DNA of 64,000 nt from DAIOEK01 sp964648485 (GTDB taxonomy: Bacteria; Chloroflexota; Anaerolineae; Anaerolineales; Anaerolineaceae). The stretch spans positions 186,001-250,000 of the forward strand of contig CAZYOF010000001.1 of the NCBI GenBank assembly GCA_964648485.1, read 5' to 3'. Positions 1-8,424 of this stretch are shown one piece after another. The notes beneath the pieces are model-generated. The model did no database searches, had not been told where the DNA came from, and saw nothing but the letters and a program-made list of their open reading frames with translations. Position numbers and translations under genes: made by a program. The stretch's first letter is position 1, and the number at the start of each line of letters is the position of its first letter.

Positions 1-759
1 CGCACGATTAAAGAACCAGGATGAAAAAAATAGGAGTATTGCCGAAGCCAGAGAGCTCCAACCAATTATCTGCCAGGGAATCTTTCCATGTAAAATCTGT
101 GCAGGAATCGTTGTCATCAACCCCACTGGAATGATCCAGGTCAGGATCATTCTCAACCAGGGCGGGTAAATTGTCACAGGGTAACGCGCCAGTTGGAATA
201 AAGAATCAAAAACCCAGGTGAAAAGAAAACCCGGACTCCAGAAGGTGAGCGCGGTAAATGAAAGTAGAACTGCATACAGGATGACGACTGCACAGAATAA
301 TCCTAGCAGGAACATCAGTAGGTTTAAGATGGGTACGATACTACCCAGCGAATTGGCATATACAAGGACGGCAATCCCCAAAATCAAATCGAGTAAGGCA
401 TAAAAGTTCCAAAAGCGGAAACTCACCAGGAACTGCACCGGCACAGGTTTGAGGAGGCTGAAATCAAAATTACCGCTCCAGATTTCCTGCCCGATGCCAG
501 CCAGGGCTTCGAGACTGGGTCCAATAAACAACCCACGTAGTGATGAAATCACTAGATATACCCCCAGCAGGGAAAGTGCTTCAGCCTGAGTCCAGCCTTT
601 AAGTGAATCAATCTGTTTAAACAGAATTTGCAGGCTGAAAATTCCTACCGCCAGATTTATGCAGGAATGCAACAGGCTGATCCAGAAATTTGCTCGATAT
701 GCAAGGTCTTTCTGTAGAGATGCCCTGGCAAAACTAAAAATCAGATGTAATGGTCTCAT
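1..759 (-). CDS. ABC-2 type transporter permease (COG3694/DUF990-like), C-terminus cut by window edge
   Basis: Translating the minus strand from the ATG at 759 gives an uninterrupted frame to the window edge (253 codons), so only the last few residues are missing. The product is very hydrophobic, with about six membrane segments, and carries the SLRGLFIGP and IWSGNFDFSLLKPVP type motifs of ABC-2 permeases of the COG3694 family. Its ATG directly follows the stop codon of the upstream permease (stop at 760-762), which suggests translational coupling. It is the second permease of an ATPase-permease-permease exporter. Related trios export organic cations or drugs in some bacteria; the substrate here is unknown. 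Confidence 0.85.
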   Translation of the reverse strand, partial: MRPLHLIFSFARASLQKDLAYRANFWISLLHSCINLAVGIFSLQILFKQIDSLKGWTQAEALSLLGVYLVISSLRGLFIGPSLEALAGIGQEIWSGNFDFSLLKPVPVQFLVSFRFWNFYALLDLILGIAVLVYANSLGSIVPILNLLMFLLGLFCAVVILYAVLLSFTALTFWSPGFLFTWVFDSLFQLARYPVTIYPPWLRMILTWIIPVGLMTTIPAQILHGKIPWQIIGWSSLASAILLFFSSWFFNRA

Positions 760-1560
760 TTAACCTCCCACTGCAGCGTACCGCCGTAAACCGGTATGCC
801 AGACAATTCTACAAATCAAATAGGTTACACCGACCCATGCAATCTGTATTCCCAGGGTAATGCCCACCTGATGGAGCGGAATAGACCCAATCAAGATTTC
901 TACAGGAGTACCGATCATGGCATGGAAAGGTAAAATTCTGGCAGCAATACTGATCCCCACAGGAAGCAACGCCAACGGTGCGACCATTCCGGAGAGAAGG
1001 AAGACCAGACCATCCTGAAGAGCAAGTAGGCCATCCGCGCGGCTCGTCCAGAAGGCTAGAGCTGCCAGCCAGAATCCCCACAGGAAGCGCAGTGCCCATG
1101 CCAGTATGGTGGAGAGCAGGAACAACAGGAATTGAACCCAATTTGTTTCCAATTCGGGTTTCAGGATGATGGCAAGGATTACAGTTACTGGTATGACAAA
1201 GAGCAGATACACTGCTTTTCCTGCCATTTCGCTCGCGAGCACGTTCCAAAATCCGGGAATGGGGCGGGTGAGCCAGAAATTTAAACTACCTTCGCGGATC
1301 ACATCACCTAATGTCCAATTTGCCTGTGCATATGTGATCTGGTTGACGACGATCAACACCAGATAATAAGCAACAAAGCTCCCACGTGTAAAACCTGCCA
1401 GGCTGCTGGTTTCAGCGGCGGCCAGCCAGACAAAGAGTGCTGCCAATGGAGGAATCATCCACCCAAAGGCAAGAATAAAGAAAAAGCTGCGGTACTGCAT
1501 CCAACTCAACCAGGTTGCCCGCATTAATGCATAACCACCCCTCAGGTTTATACCATCCAT
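760..1560 (-). CDS. ABC-2 type transporter permease (COG4587-like)
   Basis: A 266-residue protein with about six hydrophobic segments, starting near residue 20 (WLSWMQYRSFFFILAFGWMI). It resembles the first permease of the COG4586-4587-3694 exporter group, and conserved-looking stretches include GDVIREGSLNFWLTRPIPGF. Its ATG overlaps the stop of the ATPase gene by one base (TGATG at 1558-1562), and its own stop abuts the next permease, so the three genes form one translationally coupled operon. It probably forms a heterodimeric membrane channel with the downstream permease. The transported substrate cannot be read from the sequence. Confidence 0.85.
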   Translation of the reverse strand: MDGINLRGGYALMRATWLSWMQYRSFFFILAFGWMIPPLAALFVWLAAAETSSLAGFTRGSFVAYYLVLIVVNQITYAQANWTLGDVIREGSLNFWLTRPIPGFWNVLASEMAGKAVYLLFVIPVTVILAIILKPELETNWVQFLLFLLSTILAWALRFLWGFWLAALAFWTSRADGLLALQDGLVFLLSGMVAPLALLPVGISIAARILPFHAMIGTPVEILIGSIPLHQVGITLGIQIAWVGVTYLICRIVWHTGLRRYAAVGG

Positions 1561-2552
1561 CAGGCACCTCCCTGGTACACCTTGTCAATCACCGCTTCGA
1601 GTGGGGGATCTTCAACGGTGAGATCTGCCACAGGTAGGGCTTTTAATACATCCGATGTAAACCGGGCAGTTTTATCGCGCTCTACACGGATGCTCAGGAC
1701 GTTTTCGTTTTGCTCCAGTAATTCTGCTCCGGCTGGCAGATTTTTTATTGCTTTGGGCATATCCATGGTAGCAAGCGTGATTCGTAAAAGTTTGTAAGGA
1801 GCCAGCCTCGCAGCCAACCCATTCAATTGCCCATCGTATAAAATAATTCCCTCATGCAATAGCAAGACACGACTGCAGAGCGCGGTGATATCTCCCAGAT
1901 AGTGACTGGTTAATATAACGGTGGCGCCTGTTCGCTGGTTGTATTCTGTTATGAATGTTCTCAGCCTGTTTTGGGTAGAGAAATCCAGACCGAGAGTTGG
2001 CTCATCAAGGAAAAGGATTTTGGGTTGATGAAGCAAACCAGCTGCAAGTTCGCACTTCATCCGTTCCCCGAGAGAGAGATTCCGGACAGGTCGACGAAGC
2101 AAATCTCCCATATCTAGTAATTCAACGAGTATTTTGAACTGTTCTTCATATTGAGCAGATGAAATGTTGTAAATCTCACTCAACACCTTGAGCGTATCCA
2201 GTGCCGGGATATCCCATATCAACTGGCTTTTATTTCCCAACACCATGCTGATACTGCGTAAGAATTTCGGTTTACGTTCCCAGGGTATAAACCCAGCCAC
2301 TTTTACGGTTCCAGATGTTGGAAAAAGCAATCCGCCCAGCATCTTTAAGATGGTGGTTTTCCCTGCACCGTTTGGCCCGATTAAACCAATCACTTCACCT
2401 GGTTCAATTTGGAAGGTAACTTCCTTTACAGCAGGTACTTCTATGAATACTGGGTGAGTGAGATGCCGGAATGACGCTTTGAGACCTTCCCCCCGCTCAG
2501 GCACACGGAAAGTTTTTGCTAAAGAAAACGCTTGAATCAAATATTTATCCAT
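1560..2552 (-). CDS. ABC transporter ATP-binding protein (COG4586-like exporter ATPase)
   Basis: A 330-residue ABC ATPase with Walker A GPNGAGKT at residues 59-66, a variant signature LSLGE at 159-163, Walker B ILFLDEP at 179-185 and an H-loop in TSHYLGD. The LSLGE signature and the extended N-terminus (about 40 residues before the nucleotide-binding fold) match the COG4586 family rather than importers. A C-terminal extension of about 90 residues follows the catalytic core. It heads the exporter operon and energises the two permeases that follow. The RBS on the minus strand is a GGAGGATG stretch next to the ATG. A tandem-MerR regulator gene lies just upstream on the same strand and may control it. 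Confidence 0.9.
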   Translation of the reverse strand: MDKYLIQAFSLAKTFRVPERGEGLKASFRHLTHPVFIEVPAVKEVTFQIEPGEVIGLIGPNGAGKTTILKMLGGLLFPTSGTVKVAGFIPWERKPKFLRSISMVLGNKSQLIWDIPALDTLKVLSEIYNISSAQYEEQFKILVELLDMGDLLRRPVRNLSLGERMKCELAAGLLHQPKILFLDEPTLGLDFSTQNRLRTFITEYNQRTGATVILTSHYLGDITALCSRVLLLHEGIILYDGQLNGLAARLAPYKLLRITLATMDMPKAIKNLPAGAELLEQNENVLSIRVERDKTARFTSDVLKALPVADLTVEDPPLEAVIDKVYQGGA

Positions 2553-2715
2553 TCATCCTCCATCATGTATATAAATTCATAGTACAACCCTGGTGGAATA
2601 ATGGAGAGTTTAATATGCTTGAACACAAAATTTAGGATTATGCAGAATCCCTGAACTATCTAAAACAATTACAATTATTCTAAAATTTCTAAAAGATTGG
2701 TAACTGAATGTAAGG

Positions 2716-3462
2716 TTATCGGAGCCGCTTCTGTAAGAGGTCAATAATCTGTAAAGCGTTCACTTCTTGTTCCGCCAGCGTTGTTAACCAACGATCAGCC
2801 GCATAAACAATATCATCATCTTCAGGAGGGGTATCCAGGGTGTGGCGGATATCACTCTTCATCCCGGCATCAAGTTGAAGTAGCATGCGCAGAATTGCCA
2901 TGATGCTGTATCCAGAGGTACGAAGCATTCGAATGATCCGCAGGCGGGCAATCTCGACCTGTCCGTAAAGACGGTAACGCGAGTGAGGATCACGGGGAAC
3001 CTCCAACAGATGATTATTCTCCCAATTCCTTAACATATTACTGGTTATATTCAATTTACGAGCTGCTTCACCAATGGAAAAAGTATTTTGGGTACCTTCG
3101 ATGGGTTGACCACTTGCCCAATTTGCAACCAAATCCGCTGCTGCTTCTGCCTGTGCTATTTCTGAGCGGACAAGCACAAGATGCTTGTAAGCATGCTGCA
3201 AAGCCTCTCCTAAATCACCGCCTGCTGCCACTTTCACCAGGTTAGATAAAGACCTACGAATGATTTTCCCTGGAAATGATGTATGCAAAGCCAGCCAGGC
3301 AAGACGCATCTGGTCGAGGTGCTCAGGTGTATAAAGCCGATATCCATTGGCGGAACGTGGTATCGGGGGAAGCAACCCCCATTGCTCATACATGCGGACT
3401 GTATTCGGGTGGCAACCTACAATCTTAGCAATTTTGGATGTAGATAATCGGTGATAGGGCAT
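2716..3462 (-). CDS. MerR-family regulator with two tandem MerR helix-turn-helix domains
   Basis: The 248 residues contain two separate MerR-like winged helix-turn-helix units. The first (about 6-75) has STSKIAKIVGCHPNTVRMYE followed by NGYRLYTPEHLDQMRL. The second (about 128-195) has FSIGEAARKLNITSNMLRNW followed by SRYRLYGQVEIARLRI. Typical MerR proteins have one such domain plus a coiled coil and dimerise. Here a short Ala-rich helical linker (about 85-120) joins the two. No Cys cluster for metal sensing is present; the only Cys is in helix one. It sits between the B3/B4 gene and the exporter operon on the same strand, so it may regulate the exporter (inference). A TAAAAT hexamer ends exactly six bases before the ATG and no Shine-Dalgarno is seen. 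Confidence 0.85.
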   Translation of the reverse strand: MPYHRLSTSKIAKIVGCHPNTVRMYEQWGLLPPIPRSANGYRLYTPEHLDQMRLAWLALHTSFPGKIIRRSLSNLVKVAAGGDLGEALQHAYKHLVLVRSEIAQAEAAADLVANWASGQPIEGTQNTFSIGEAARKLNITSNMLRNWENNHLLEVPRDPHSRYRLYGQVEIARLRIIRMLRTSGYSIMAILRMLLQLDAGMKSDIRHTLDTPPEDDDIVYAADRWLTTLAEQEVNALQIIDLLQKRLR

Positions 3463-3561
3463 TTTGAAATTTTACTTGATTAACAATTTATTACCGATAT
3501 GATCAGCATTCGATGATTATTTATCTCAACGGGCAGATAAGAAGAATTCATGAATTATTTT

Positions 3562-4250
3562 TTATCGTATCCTTGATTGGATAAATGATCCCCCGGTAAA
3601 CCTGTACAGTAATTCTTTTAGTTCACTAACAGACGTGTCAAGTGCAATTGAACCGGAGGAATCCTGTGATTCCATTGTGATAAGCAGGCGGGTGGTGCCC
3701 AAATCTGATGCACTCTCTACACTTTGCCGCCAACACCATCTCCGCGCAAGCACCAGACCTGCTTCGTCTATGAAAATTACCTCTCCCGGTTCAGGAGGAC
3801 CCGGTGTGTCTTCACCCAGCGGGTTAAAGTGTTCATTTCCATTTGCATAGCAAACTGTTACCGTCCCAGTCACCATTTTCAGGTTGAATGCAGCCACCGG
3901 AAGCGCATAACGGATACTGATAAGGTTACAGCAATCTACGACTGAGTTTATGGAAGGGATATCCCCTTTTTTGTCAATCTACGTAAAAGTGCTTCAGCTG
4001 CATTGCGGTATTGGGTAGGATCCACGCCAAACTGGCGGAAAGCTGATCGCCACCCGGCAATTGTAGATAAATCTGATAGCGCCTGATTTCCAATCCGATT
4101 TTTAACAGAAATCTGCTCGTGCTCGTATAGTTGAATAAGTTCCTGTGAAGATGGGTGGTTATTGATATTTTCGATCAGTAAAGCAACTCCGCCCAATGAA
4201 TTAAACCTAGTTAAGATATCTGGATGATATTGAAATGGAATTGAGTCCAT
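3562..4250 (-). CDS. B3/B4 tRNA-binding-domain protein, split by a -1 frameshift
   Basis: Two overlapping minus-strand frames together encode one B3/B4-domain protein, the fold of the PheRS beta-subunit editing module, also found as stand-alone proteins. The first part (ATG at 4250, GGGGAGAAG just upstream) ends at a TAA at 3948 after AWRSAFRQFGVDPTQYR-like and LLRRL motifs. The -1 frame continues the family pattern: GDIPSINSVVDCCNLISIRY, then the PLGED and PGEVIFIDE segments and RRWCWRQS. The frames can only be joined between 3981 (upstream TAG in the -1 frame) and 3948. That interval contains the heptamer A AAA AAG, and slipping there gives 229 residues, the usual family length. It may be programmed frameshifting, a recent one-base deletion or a homopolymer sequencing error. 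A longer TTG start at 4277 is less likely. Confidence 0.8.
3966..3972 (-). other. Candidate -1 frameshift slippery heptamer A AAA AAG
   Basis: Read on the minus strand in the zero frame the codons are ACA AAA AAG GGG, so the heptamer has the X XXY YYZ phase of the well-known dnaX slip site. A one-base backward slip continues as GGG GAT ATC CCT and restores the B3/B4 family sequence. The zero-frame stop follows 16 bases after the heptamer. A short GGGATATCCC palindrome lies right behind it; no strong internal Shine-Dalgarno is seen upstream. Confidence 0.45.
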
Positions 4251-4308
4251 GATCTTCTCCCCTTGGTTAATATTCAATAGTATAGCGGATGAAAATTTCT
4301 TTTTTATT

Positions 4309-4935
4309 TCAGACTATTTCAAAACGACACGGGTGTCCACTTTCATCTGCTATCAATGAAAGTGTATTCACAGATGATCCTGAAGCAAGGACTAATGCGA
4401 TTCTATCTAACTCACATAAGATGGGATGGTTTTTTACCAATTTGCGGTAAGGACAATGGTTCAGGTTGATTTGAGAACAACCGGAACGAATTTCCCATTT
4501 CGCATGGTACCCCAGGTTGTTCATGGCATTTATCAGGTTGAGTATTCGCAATGCTGATGAAGATTGAGAATTTTTTCTGATTTGAAAAATATCCTCTGCC
4601 AATCTAATCAAGACTAGCTCGCGATCATCTGGCGGAAGGCATTCCATATTTATAATGAGTTTTGATAGCAATTGTTCCATTGCGGGTGGATGATCCCTGA
4701 ATGGTTTACGGAATACTCGTGCCGGTCGGCCTCGCGGTAATGTCTTGCTTCTTTTTACCACTTCCACTAATCCGGTTTTTTGCATTTCTTGTAAATGGTA
4801 TCGGATATCTGCGTGGGTAAGATGCAACTCAGCGGCGATATCAGCGGCGGTAGCCTGGTTGTGTTTATCAAAAAATTTCAAGATCAATTCAGGGGTTGTT
4901 ATACTCATCTGACTTATAATAACGCAAAAATTCAT
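4309..4935 (-). CDS. SufR-like HTH transcriptional regulator with C-terminal cysteine cluster
   Basis: A 208-residue protein of the COG2345 type. The N-terminal winged helix (about 13-75) includes [20 protein letters not shown] and the wing [11 protein letters not shown]. The C-terminal half carries the cysteine pattern of SufR-type iron-sulfur regulators: [13 protein letters not shown], then ILCELDR and finally HPCRFEIV, giving four cysteines. In SufR these ligate an Fe-S cluster and control Fe-S genes. Here the gene is divergent from a cluster of Fe-S proteins (nuoB, nuoI, Mrp), so sensing of Fe-S or redox state and control of that cluster is a good inference. The start may be ATG 4935 or the internal ATG at 4908; neither has a clear RBS. 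Confidence 0.8.
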   Translation of the reverse strand: MNFCVIISQMSITTPELILKFFDKHNQATAADIAAELHLTHADIRYHLQEMQKTGLVEVVKRSKTLPRGRPARVFRKPFRDHPPAMEQLLSKLIINMECLPPDDRELVLIRLAEDIFQIRKNSQSSSALRILNLINAMNNLGYHAKWEIRSGCSQINLNHCPYRKLVKNHPILCELDRIALVLASGSSVNTLSLIADESGHPCRFEIV

Positions 4936-4950
4936 TTACGTTAATATCCA

Positions 4951-4978
4951 TTGACAGTGAGGTCACGTCTGCTAGAAT
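4951..4978 (+). promoter_or_regulatory. Predicted sigma-A-type promoter of the nuo cluster with candidate operators
   Basis: TTGACA at 4951-4956, a 16-base spacer, and TAGAAT at 4973-4978. The predicted start of transcription near 4985 favours the ATG at 5025 for nuoB. The spacer holds GTGA-GG-TCAC (4957-4966), and a second inverted repeat ATACA-GG-TGTAT lies at 4990-5001. Both could be operators for the divergently encoded SufR-like regulator, but this rests on symmetry alone. Confidence 0.55.
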
Positions 4979-5024
4979 AATCTTGCACCATACAGGTGTA
5001 TCTTTTGAAGTGGAGTGTATCCGC

Positions 5025-5705
5025 ATGAATGAAGGATTGAATTCCCCAGGTGTTGAAATTCCCCCCGATTTACAGAGTCACGTTGCAATTACCACCATCG
5101 ACCGTATCTACAACTGGAGCCGGAGGAACTCGCTCTGGCCCATGATGTTTGGATTGGCTTGCTGCGCAATCGAGATGATCTGCACTGCAGCCAGCCGGTA
5201 CGATTTCTCCCGTTTTGGAATGGAAGTCATGCGTCCCAGTCCCCGACAGGCAGACTTTATGCTCGTTTCAGGAACTGTGACTAAAAAAATGGTTCCCCAA
5301 ATCGTGCGGTTGTATAACCAAATCGCGGAACCGCGTTATGTAGTGGCGATGGGCGCCTGCGCTTCTGGAGGTGGTCCATTTAAAGAAGGGTACTCAGTCG
5401 TTCCTGGAGTAGATCGCTTCATCCCCGTGGATGTTTATATCCCTGGTTGCCCGCCAACTCCGCAAGCGCTTCTTAATGGGCTGATCACATTACAGAAAAA
5501 AATTGATACTCAAAGATTAAAAGATGCATCCTGGTATAAAAAGGGTGAATCTGTCCCCGTCCCCATTCCCGTTCTCGGACCTGATCTCATCAACCCTGAA
5601 CAAATGGAATTGATTAAAACCGTGCTAAAGCGGCAGGCAGATGCAGAAGAAGCAAAAATGGCTGAGATTCCAGCAGGTTACGGCGAAACGGCGAAGGAGG
5701 AATAG
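5025..5705 (+). CDS. nuoB: NADH-quinone oxidoreductase subunit B (complex I Q-module)
   Basis: The 20 kDa subunit of complex I, which holds the terminal [4Fe-4S] cluster N2 and passes electrons to quinone. From the ATG at 5025 (226 residues) the cluster ligands are visible: the adjacent Cys46-Cys47 in GLACCAIEM, Cys112 in MGACA and Cys142 in [17 protein letters not shown] precedes this ATG at a suitable distance. A longer frame opens with TTG at 4983, but that lies at the predicted transcription start. The C-terminus has an acidic tail of about 50 residues beyond the core. It is the first gene of a run that continues with nuoCD and nuoI. No nuoA or nuoE/F/G is present nearby. Confidence 0.93.
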   Translation: MNEGLNSPGVEIPPDLQSHVAITTIDRIYNWSRRNSLWPMMFGLACCAIEMICTAASRYDFSRFGMEVMRPSPRQADFMLVSGTVTKKMVPQIVRLYNQIAEPRYVVAMGACASGGGPFKEGYSVVPGVDRFIPVDVYIPGCPPTPQALLNGLITLQKKIDTQRLKDASWYKKGESVPVPIPVLGPDLINPEQMELIKTVLKRQADAEEAKMAEIPAGYGETAKEE

Positions 5706-7451
5706 ATGACAGACAAAACTGCAATTGAACCGAAAATCTTAACTCCTGTAGAAGAATACCTGGAAACAAAGGGAGAAAAAGATCCTCGAGCTGGATTTGA
5801 AGGGTATTTAGTATCTGCTGAAAACCTGTTGGAAGTCGTAGGAGAAATAAAAGAGAAGTTTGGATTTGATACACTCACTTCGGTCACCGCTCTGGATAGT
5901 TATCCTGACGACAGAATGGATGTAATTTATCACTTCCGAAAATTGACAGGGGGTATACCATTCGAAATAAAAGTACCACTTGGCAGGGAAAATCCAACGG
6001 TACCTTCGCTTGTTTCTCTGTATCGAGGTGCTGAGCTACAGGAGAGGGAAGTTTATGACCTGATGGGTGTACATTTTTCTAATCACCCTGACTTAAGGCG
6101 CATATTAACCTGGGAAGGTTTCCATGGTCACCCATTACGGAAGGATTGGAAAGAGCCCTTCTACGAAGAAGATGTTAAACCTTATAAATCACGGTGGCCT
6201 GAAGGAAAAGCGCAGCGGATAGAAGATACAAATCCATTTAAGGATAACCTGCAATACCCAATGGGGTTTGATCCTGACCAGTGGGAAGCAGATAATGACC
6301 GTGCCCTGTATGAGTCACTGAAAATGCATTTTCCGCAGGGCGATGAAATGCTCAAAACCGATAAGATAGTCATTAATCTTGGTCCCCAACATCCCTCCAC
6401 ACATGGCGTTTTTCGCATGGTCGCCGTGATGGATGGCGAGACCATCGTAGATTTAAAACCAGCCATGGGTTACCTGCATAGAAACCATGAGAAGATAGGA
6501 GAAAGAAACACCTTCCTCCAGATCATGCCCTTCACCGACCGGCTTGATTACATCTGTTCCATGTCGAACAACTTTGGTTATGCTCTGGCTGTGGAAAAAC
6601 TGATGGGAATAACTCCACCAGAACGGGCAGAATATATTCGGGTGATTATGGCAGAGCTAACCCGTATTAATAACCATCTTATCGCGATAGGCTTTTTGCT
6701 AAATGATCTGGGCGCCTTCTTCACACCCGTGCTTTATGCATTTGTGGAGCGCGAATTAATTATGGATATTTTTGAAGGTGCTTCTGGATCTCGGATGATG
6801 TGTAACTACTTCCGTTTTGGTGGTGTTGTTCGGGATATTCAACCGGAAATAATGAAGAAGATCACTGAATTAGTCGCCCGGTTACCAGGAAAAATTGATG
6901 AGCTCGACAAGTATCTGACAGATAGTGAAATCATTCGGGTTCGAACTGAAGGAATCGGGAAATTATCTGCAGAGGATGCGATCGCCAACAGCGCTACCGG
7001 ACCATTATTGCGGGCATCAGGCATTCCATTTGACCTGCGTAAGGCTGACCCCTATTCGATCTATGATCGGTTTGATTTCGATGTTTGCGTCCGTTACCAT
7101 GGAGATATATTCGACCGGTACATGCTCCGCCTGGATGAAATCCGACAAAGCATCCGGATTCTTGAGCAGGCTCTTCGAGATATCCCTGACGGTCCGGTAA
7201 TGACAGGCAAACCCACTTATCAGGCGCGGGTTCCTGCAGGTGAATCGTATGGCAGAGTTGAAAGCCCTAAAGGTGAGCTGGGATATTATGTAGTTTCGAA
7301 TGGAAAACCCAATCCGGCAAGATATCATGTGCGGGCGCCAACCTTTATCAACCTGACCAGCCTGGCAGGGATGTGCATCGGCAACAAGGTGGCGGATGTG
7401 GTTTCTATTCTTGGTTCCATCGATATTGTACTCGGCGAAGTGGATCGCTAA
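5706..7451 (+). CDS. nuoCD: Fused NADH-quinone oxidoreductase subunits C/D
   Basis: A 581-residue fusion of the 30 kDa (NuoC) and 49 kDa (NuoD) subunits of complex I, as also found in enterobacteria. The NuoC part (about 1-180) contains the [20 protein letters not shown] signature. The NuoD part (about 205-581) starts with [15 protein letters not shown] and includes [15 protein letters not shown] and ELTRINNHL. The paired CxxC nickel ligands of NiFe hydrogenases are absent from NuoD, so this is a true quinone-type subunit rather than a hydrogenase. The C-terminus [19 protein letters not shown] and [12 protein letters not shown] is typical. It starts immediately after the nuoB stop with AAGGAGG upstream and forms the quinone-binding module with NuoB and NuoI. 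Confidence 0.93.
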   Translation: MTDKTAIEPKILTPVEEYLETKGEKDPRAGFEGYLVSAENLLEVVGEIKEKFGFDTLTSVTALDSYPDDRMDVIYHFRKLTGGIPFEIKVPLGRENPTVPSLVSLYRGAELQEREVYDLMGVHFSNHPDLRRILTWEGFHGHPLRKDWKEPFYEEDVKPYKSRWPEGKAQRIEDTNPFKDNLQYPMGFDPDQWEADNDRALYESLKMHFPQGDEMLKTDKIVINLGPQHPSTHGVFRMVAVMDGETIVDLKPAMGYLHRNHEKIGERNTFLQIMPFTDRLDYICSMSNNFGYALAVEKLMGITPPERAEYIRVIMAELTRINNHLIAIGFLLNDLGAFFTPVLYAFVERELIMDIFEGASGSRMMCNYFRFGGVVRDIQPEIMKKITELVARLPGKIDELDKYLTDSEIIRVRTEGIGKLSAEDAIANSATGPLLRASGIPFDLRKADPYSIYDRFDFDVCVRYHGDIFDRYMLRLDEIRQSIRILEQALRDIPDGPVMTGKPTYQARVPAGESYGRVESPKGELGYYVVSNGKPNPARYHVRAPTFINLTSLAGMCIGNKVADVVSILGSIDIVLGEVDR

Positions 7452-7463
7452 AGGAGCGTTGAC

Positions 7464-8066
7464 ATGTATGGATTAGGTATTTTGAAAGGATTGACTGTTA
7501 CGCTCAAGCACTTTGTTGAATCTTACCTGGATGATTTTCGCAAAGGAAAGAAGCGTTATCACACACCTGAGGGGATAGCATACCGCAGCAGCGCAGAGGT
7601 AACCGGGGTGTTTTCAATTCAATATCCTGAAGAGAAAAGCCCGGTACCTGAGGAATTCCGATACATTCCTTTTCTGGTATATGAGACCGCAGAAGATGGC
7701 AGCCGAAAAATGCGCTGCACCAGTTGTGGTATTTGTGCCAAAGCCTGCCCTCCTCAATGTATCTGGATCACTCGTTCAGTTGATGCGGAAACAGGAAAAC
7801 CAATTCCTTCTCCGGCAGAATTCTATATCGACGTGGATATCTGTATGAATTGTGGTTTCTGTGCTGAATACTGCCCGTTTGATGCCATCCGCATGGACCA
7901 TGATTATGAGATTGCCTCATTTGACCGGTTTCAAAACCATATCTACGATCTAAATAAACTGGCTAAACCGGTCGAGTATTATGCTCAGATCCGGCCAACA
8001 AATTATCGGTTGGAAGAAGAAGCAAAGGCAGCCAAGGCTGCAGCCAAACTGGCAGCAACTCAATAA
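7464..8066 (+). CDS. nuoI: NADH-quinone oxidoreductase subunit I, 2x[4Fe-4S] ferredoxin-like
   Basis: The 23 kDa (TYKY) subunit of complex I. Two classic ferredoxin motifs are visible: Cys85-x2-Cys88-x2-Cys91-x3-Cys95 followed by Pro, and Cys127-x2-Cys130-x2-Cys133-x3-Cys137 followed by Pro-Phe-Asp. These bind clusters N6a and N6b, which carry electrons to NuoB. The N-terminal GLGILKGLTVTLKHF helix fits the membrane-arm contact. Length is 200 residues, and a Lys/Ala-rich tail follows the core. AAGGAG precedes the ATG. With no NADH-oxidising subunits in the cluster, the electron donor could be reduced ferredoxin (inference). Confidence 0.92.
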   Translation: MYGLGILKGLTVTLKHFVESYLDDFRKGKKRYHTPEGIAYRSSAEVTGVFSIQYPEEKSPVPEEFRYIPFLVYETAEDGSRKMRCTSCGICAKACPPQCIWITRSVDAETGKPIPSPAEFYIDVDICMNCGFCAEYCPFDAIRMDHDYEIASFDRFQNHIYDLNKLAKPVEYYAQIRPTNYRLEEEAKAAKAAAKLAATQ

Positions 8067-8078
8067 GCAGGCTAGAAA

Positions 8079-8402
8079 ATGTATAATGATGACACTGAAA
8101 TCCTGTTTCCGTCACGTGTAATCCCATCACTCCAGGGTATGCATGGTAAGACTTGGGATGATTTAATACAGCATGTAATTAAGTCTGGGGATACTTCACA
8201 AGACCATATCGCTTTTGTCTTAATGATGGTAAAACTGGGAGGATGTGTTTCGTGTAATGCGGATTCTTTCCGTGCCATGAAGGGATGTACCCAATGTGCC
8301 AGACAAACTATCAAGCGATATCGTGGCGACGATCAGGAACTACTGCGCCAGTATGAGGAAGCGCTTGCTGAAACGAATCAATACCTGCCCAAAAAACAGT
8401 AA
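8079..8402 (+). CDS. Uncharacterised small protein with a CxxC-x10-CxxC motif, in the nuo cluster
   Basis: A 107-residue soluble protein that I do not recognise as a named family. Its one striking element is Cys56-x2-Cys59-x10-Cys70-x2-Cys73 (CVSC...CTQC), spaced to bind one zinc ion or an iron-sulfur cluster. Before it is a mostly helical segment with several His residues (HVIKSGD, DHIAF), and after it a basic and then acidic helix. It lies 12 bases after nuoI and 22 before an Mrp-type Fe-S carrier homologue. That context suggests a role in complex I assembly, cluster insertion or electron transfer, but nothing in the sequence proves it. Confidence 0.75.
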   Translation: MYNDDTEILFPSRVIPSLQGMHGKTWDDLIQHVIKSGDTSQDHIAFVLMMVKLGGCVSCNADSFRAMKGCTQCARQTIKRYRGDDQELLRQYEEALAETNQYLPKKQ

Positions 8403-8424
8403 CCCTGAAGATATTGAGGTTTGA

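Noticed and set aside
809..1249. Long overlapping open frames on the opposite strand or in other frames of real genes (also for example 41663-42085 and 21918-22304)
   Set aside because: They lack domains and ribosome-binding sites and lie entirely inside well-supported genes.
4983..5024. A longer NuoB starting with TTG at 4983
   Set aside because: It would begin at about the predicted transcription start. The ATG at 5025 has a GGAG at good distance and gives the usual NuoB length.
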